DNA of 64,000 bases. Source: CAYSGL01 sp964520985 (lineage in GTDB: Bacteria > Pseudomonadota > Alphaproteobacteria > Micavibrionales > Micavibrionaceae). A program made the translations under genes and the position numbers. This document shows positions 63,047-64,000 of the stretch, piece after piece; the first letter of the stretch is position 1, and every line of letters begins with the position of its first letter. Location of the stretch: the NCBI GenBank assembly GCA_964520985.1, contig CAZFPB010000001.1, positions 1,116,001 through 1,180,000 on the forward strand, read 5' to 3'. The notes under the pieces were generated by a model, which was not told where the DNA came from, searched no databases, and saw only the letters and a program-made list of their open reading frames with translations.

Positions 63047-64000
63047 TTCCTGTGCGGCTTGTCATTGCCGGCCATGTCGATCACGGGAAATCTACCCTGA
63101 TTGGACGCCTGCTGGCGGATACGGGCGCGTTACCGCAAGGAAAACTTGAAGAAATACAGGCGGCCTGCGATGCGCGGGGCAGCGCGCTCGAATATTCCTA
63201 CCTCCTCGATGCGTTTCAAGCAGAGCGCGATCAGGCGATCACGATTGACTCGACGCAAGTGCGCTTCCGCAGCGTCAAGCGCGCCTATACGCTGATCGAT
63301 GCACCGGGGCACAAAGAGTTTCTCAAAAACATGATGACAGGCGCAACGGGCGCCGATGCCGCAATCCTCATCGTCGATGTGAATGAAGGCTTGCGCGAAC
63401 AATCGCGCCGCCACATCGCGCTGCTCAAAATTCTGGGTTTTACCACTATCCTTGTTGTTCTCAACAAAATGGATAAAGCGGATTACAGCGAAAAAGCGTT
63501 CCGGCAGGTGGCTGAGCAAGTGAGCGACTATCTTGCCGCTTCCCATATGACGGCGATATCTATGATACCGGTCGCGGCGCAGGCAGGCGACATGTTGACG
63601 GCTCGCGGGTCGCGCATGGATTGGTATAAAGGCCCGACGTTTCTGGATGCGCTCGACGCACTGACGATAGCCCAGGATGATCAGCACGCCCCGCTGCGCA
63701 TCGTGATACAGGATGTTTACCGCCGGGAGGAAAAACGCCTGATTGCGGGAAAAATACTCTCCGGCTCTTTGACAACAGGCGCGCGGCTTTTGTTCTCACC
63801 GGGTAATGCCACGGCGCGTGTGGCCTCGATTGAACACTGGCCGGCGGCAGACAGTGAGAGCGCGCAAGCGGGTGATGCGGTTACGTTTACGCTGGACGAT
63901 GCGGTCTTTATCGAGCGCGGATATGTCGCCAGCCATGAACAAGACGCGCCGATGATGAGCGCGCAGTTTGACGCGCGCCTGTTCTGGTTATCATCCGAGG
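63043..64000 (+). CDS. cysN: CysN-like sulfate adenylyltransferase GTPase subunit, cut by window edge
   Basis: The first 319 residues of a translation-factor-type GTPase, open to the window end. G1 is GHVDHGKST, G3 DAPGHKEF and G4 NKMD. CysN-like features include STLIGRLLADT, LLDAFQAERDQAITID, RRHIALLKILGF, DYSEKAF and WYKGPTFLDALDAL. The G1 and G3 motifs are nearer EF-Tu/EF-1A than classical CysN (GSVDDGKST and DTPGH), so it is a divergent member. It should drive the CysD-like subunit through GTP hydrolysis. Whether a CysC kinase domain is fused at the C-terminus, as in NodQ, lies outside the window. Its ATG overlaps the GNAT stop. Confidence 0.85.
   Translation, partial: MIPVRLVIAGHVDHGKSTLIGRLLADTGALPQGKLEEIQAACDARGSALEYSYLLDAFQAERDQAITIDSTQVRFRSVKRAYTLIDAPGHKEFLKNMMTGATGADAAILIVDVNEGLREQSRRHIALLKILGFTTILVVLNKMDKADYSEKAFRQVAEQVSDYLAASHMTAISMIPVAAQAGDMLTARGSRMDWYKGPTFLDALDALTIAQDDQHAPLRIVIQDVYRREEKRLIAGKILSGSLTTGARLLFSPGNATARVASIEHWPAADSESAQAGDAVTFTLDDAVFIERGYVASHEQDAPMMSAQFDARLFWLSSE

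Overview
The window looks like the chromosome of a Gram-negative, double-membraned bacterium. It carries outer-membrane factors, TamA/TamB, an Mla-type lipid transport operon and two-partner secretion genes. The STAS-MlaE fusion, the SapC-family protein, the OmpR regulator and the moderately GC-rich, tightly packed gene order fit an alphaproteobacterium. A Micavibrio-like or Rhodospirillales-like lineage is possible, but that is a guess. I saw no rRNA, tRNA, CRISPR array, transposase or integrase. Genes are cut at both window edges.

Layout. 1-3398: the 5' end of a signal-less, Ser/Gly/Asn-rich protein (-), then an OmpR-type regulator and a TolC-like protein (+), facing a small histidine kinase (-). 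3462-6792: Uup ABC-F ATPase, a small unknown protein, a secreted peptidoglycan-binding protein and a TetR/AcrR repressor (all -). 6958-18143: an AcrAB-OprM-type RND efflux operon running into tamA-tamB (+). 18215-36722: the centrepiece, a two-partner secretion island with giant exoprotein tpsA1 (2762 aa, -), transporter tpsB (+) and giant exoprotein tpsA2 (2641 aa, +). 36719-40866: a second RND permease and adaptor (-). 41068-52494: YheS-like ABC-F, HI0933-family flavoprotein, GIY-YIG protein, RecQ, alpha/beta hydrolase, a GH144/PF10091-type glucanase, an SbmA/YddA-like ABC transporter and RecN. 52496-57120: an mlaE-mlaF-mlaD-pqiC-like operon ending in an MFS exporter (-). 57371-60283: CvfB-like S1 protein, a Cys-rich secreted protein, a HTH/coiled-coil protein and a SapC-family protein. 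60404-64000: an operon of ugd, cysD-like, a GNAT acetyltransferase and a cysN-like GTPase (cut by the window end).

How the parts fit. Much of the window concerns the cell envelope: two efflux pumps, outer-membrane protein assembly (TamAB), lipid asymmetry (Mla), and export of two very large beta-helical surface proteins. The two TpsA proteins share a nearly identical core in their secretion domains and flank a single TpsB. Each has only two cysteines, both near the C-terminus, which suggests HMW1-type anchoring at the cell surface rather than release. The ugd-cysD-GNAT-cysN operon joins uronic-acid precursor synthesis with sulfate activation and may serve a sulfated or acidic surface polysaccharide.
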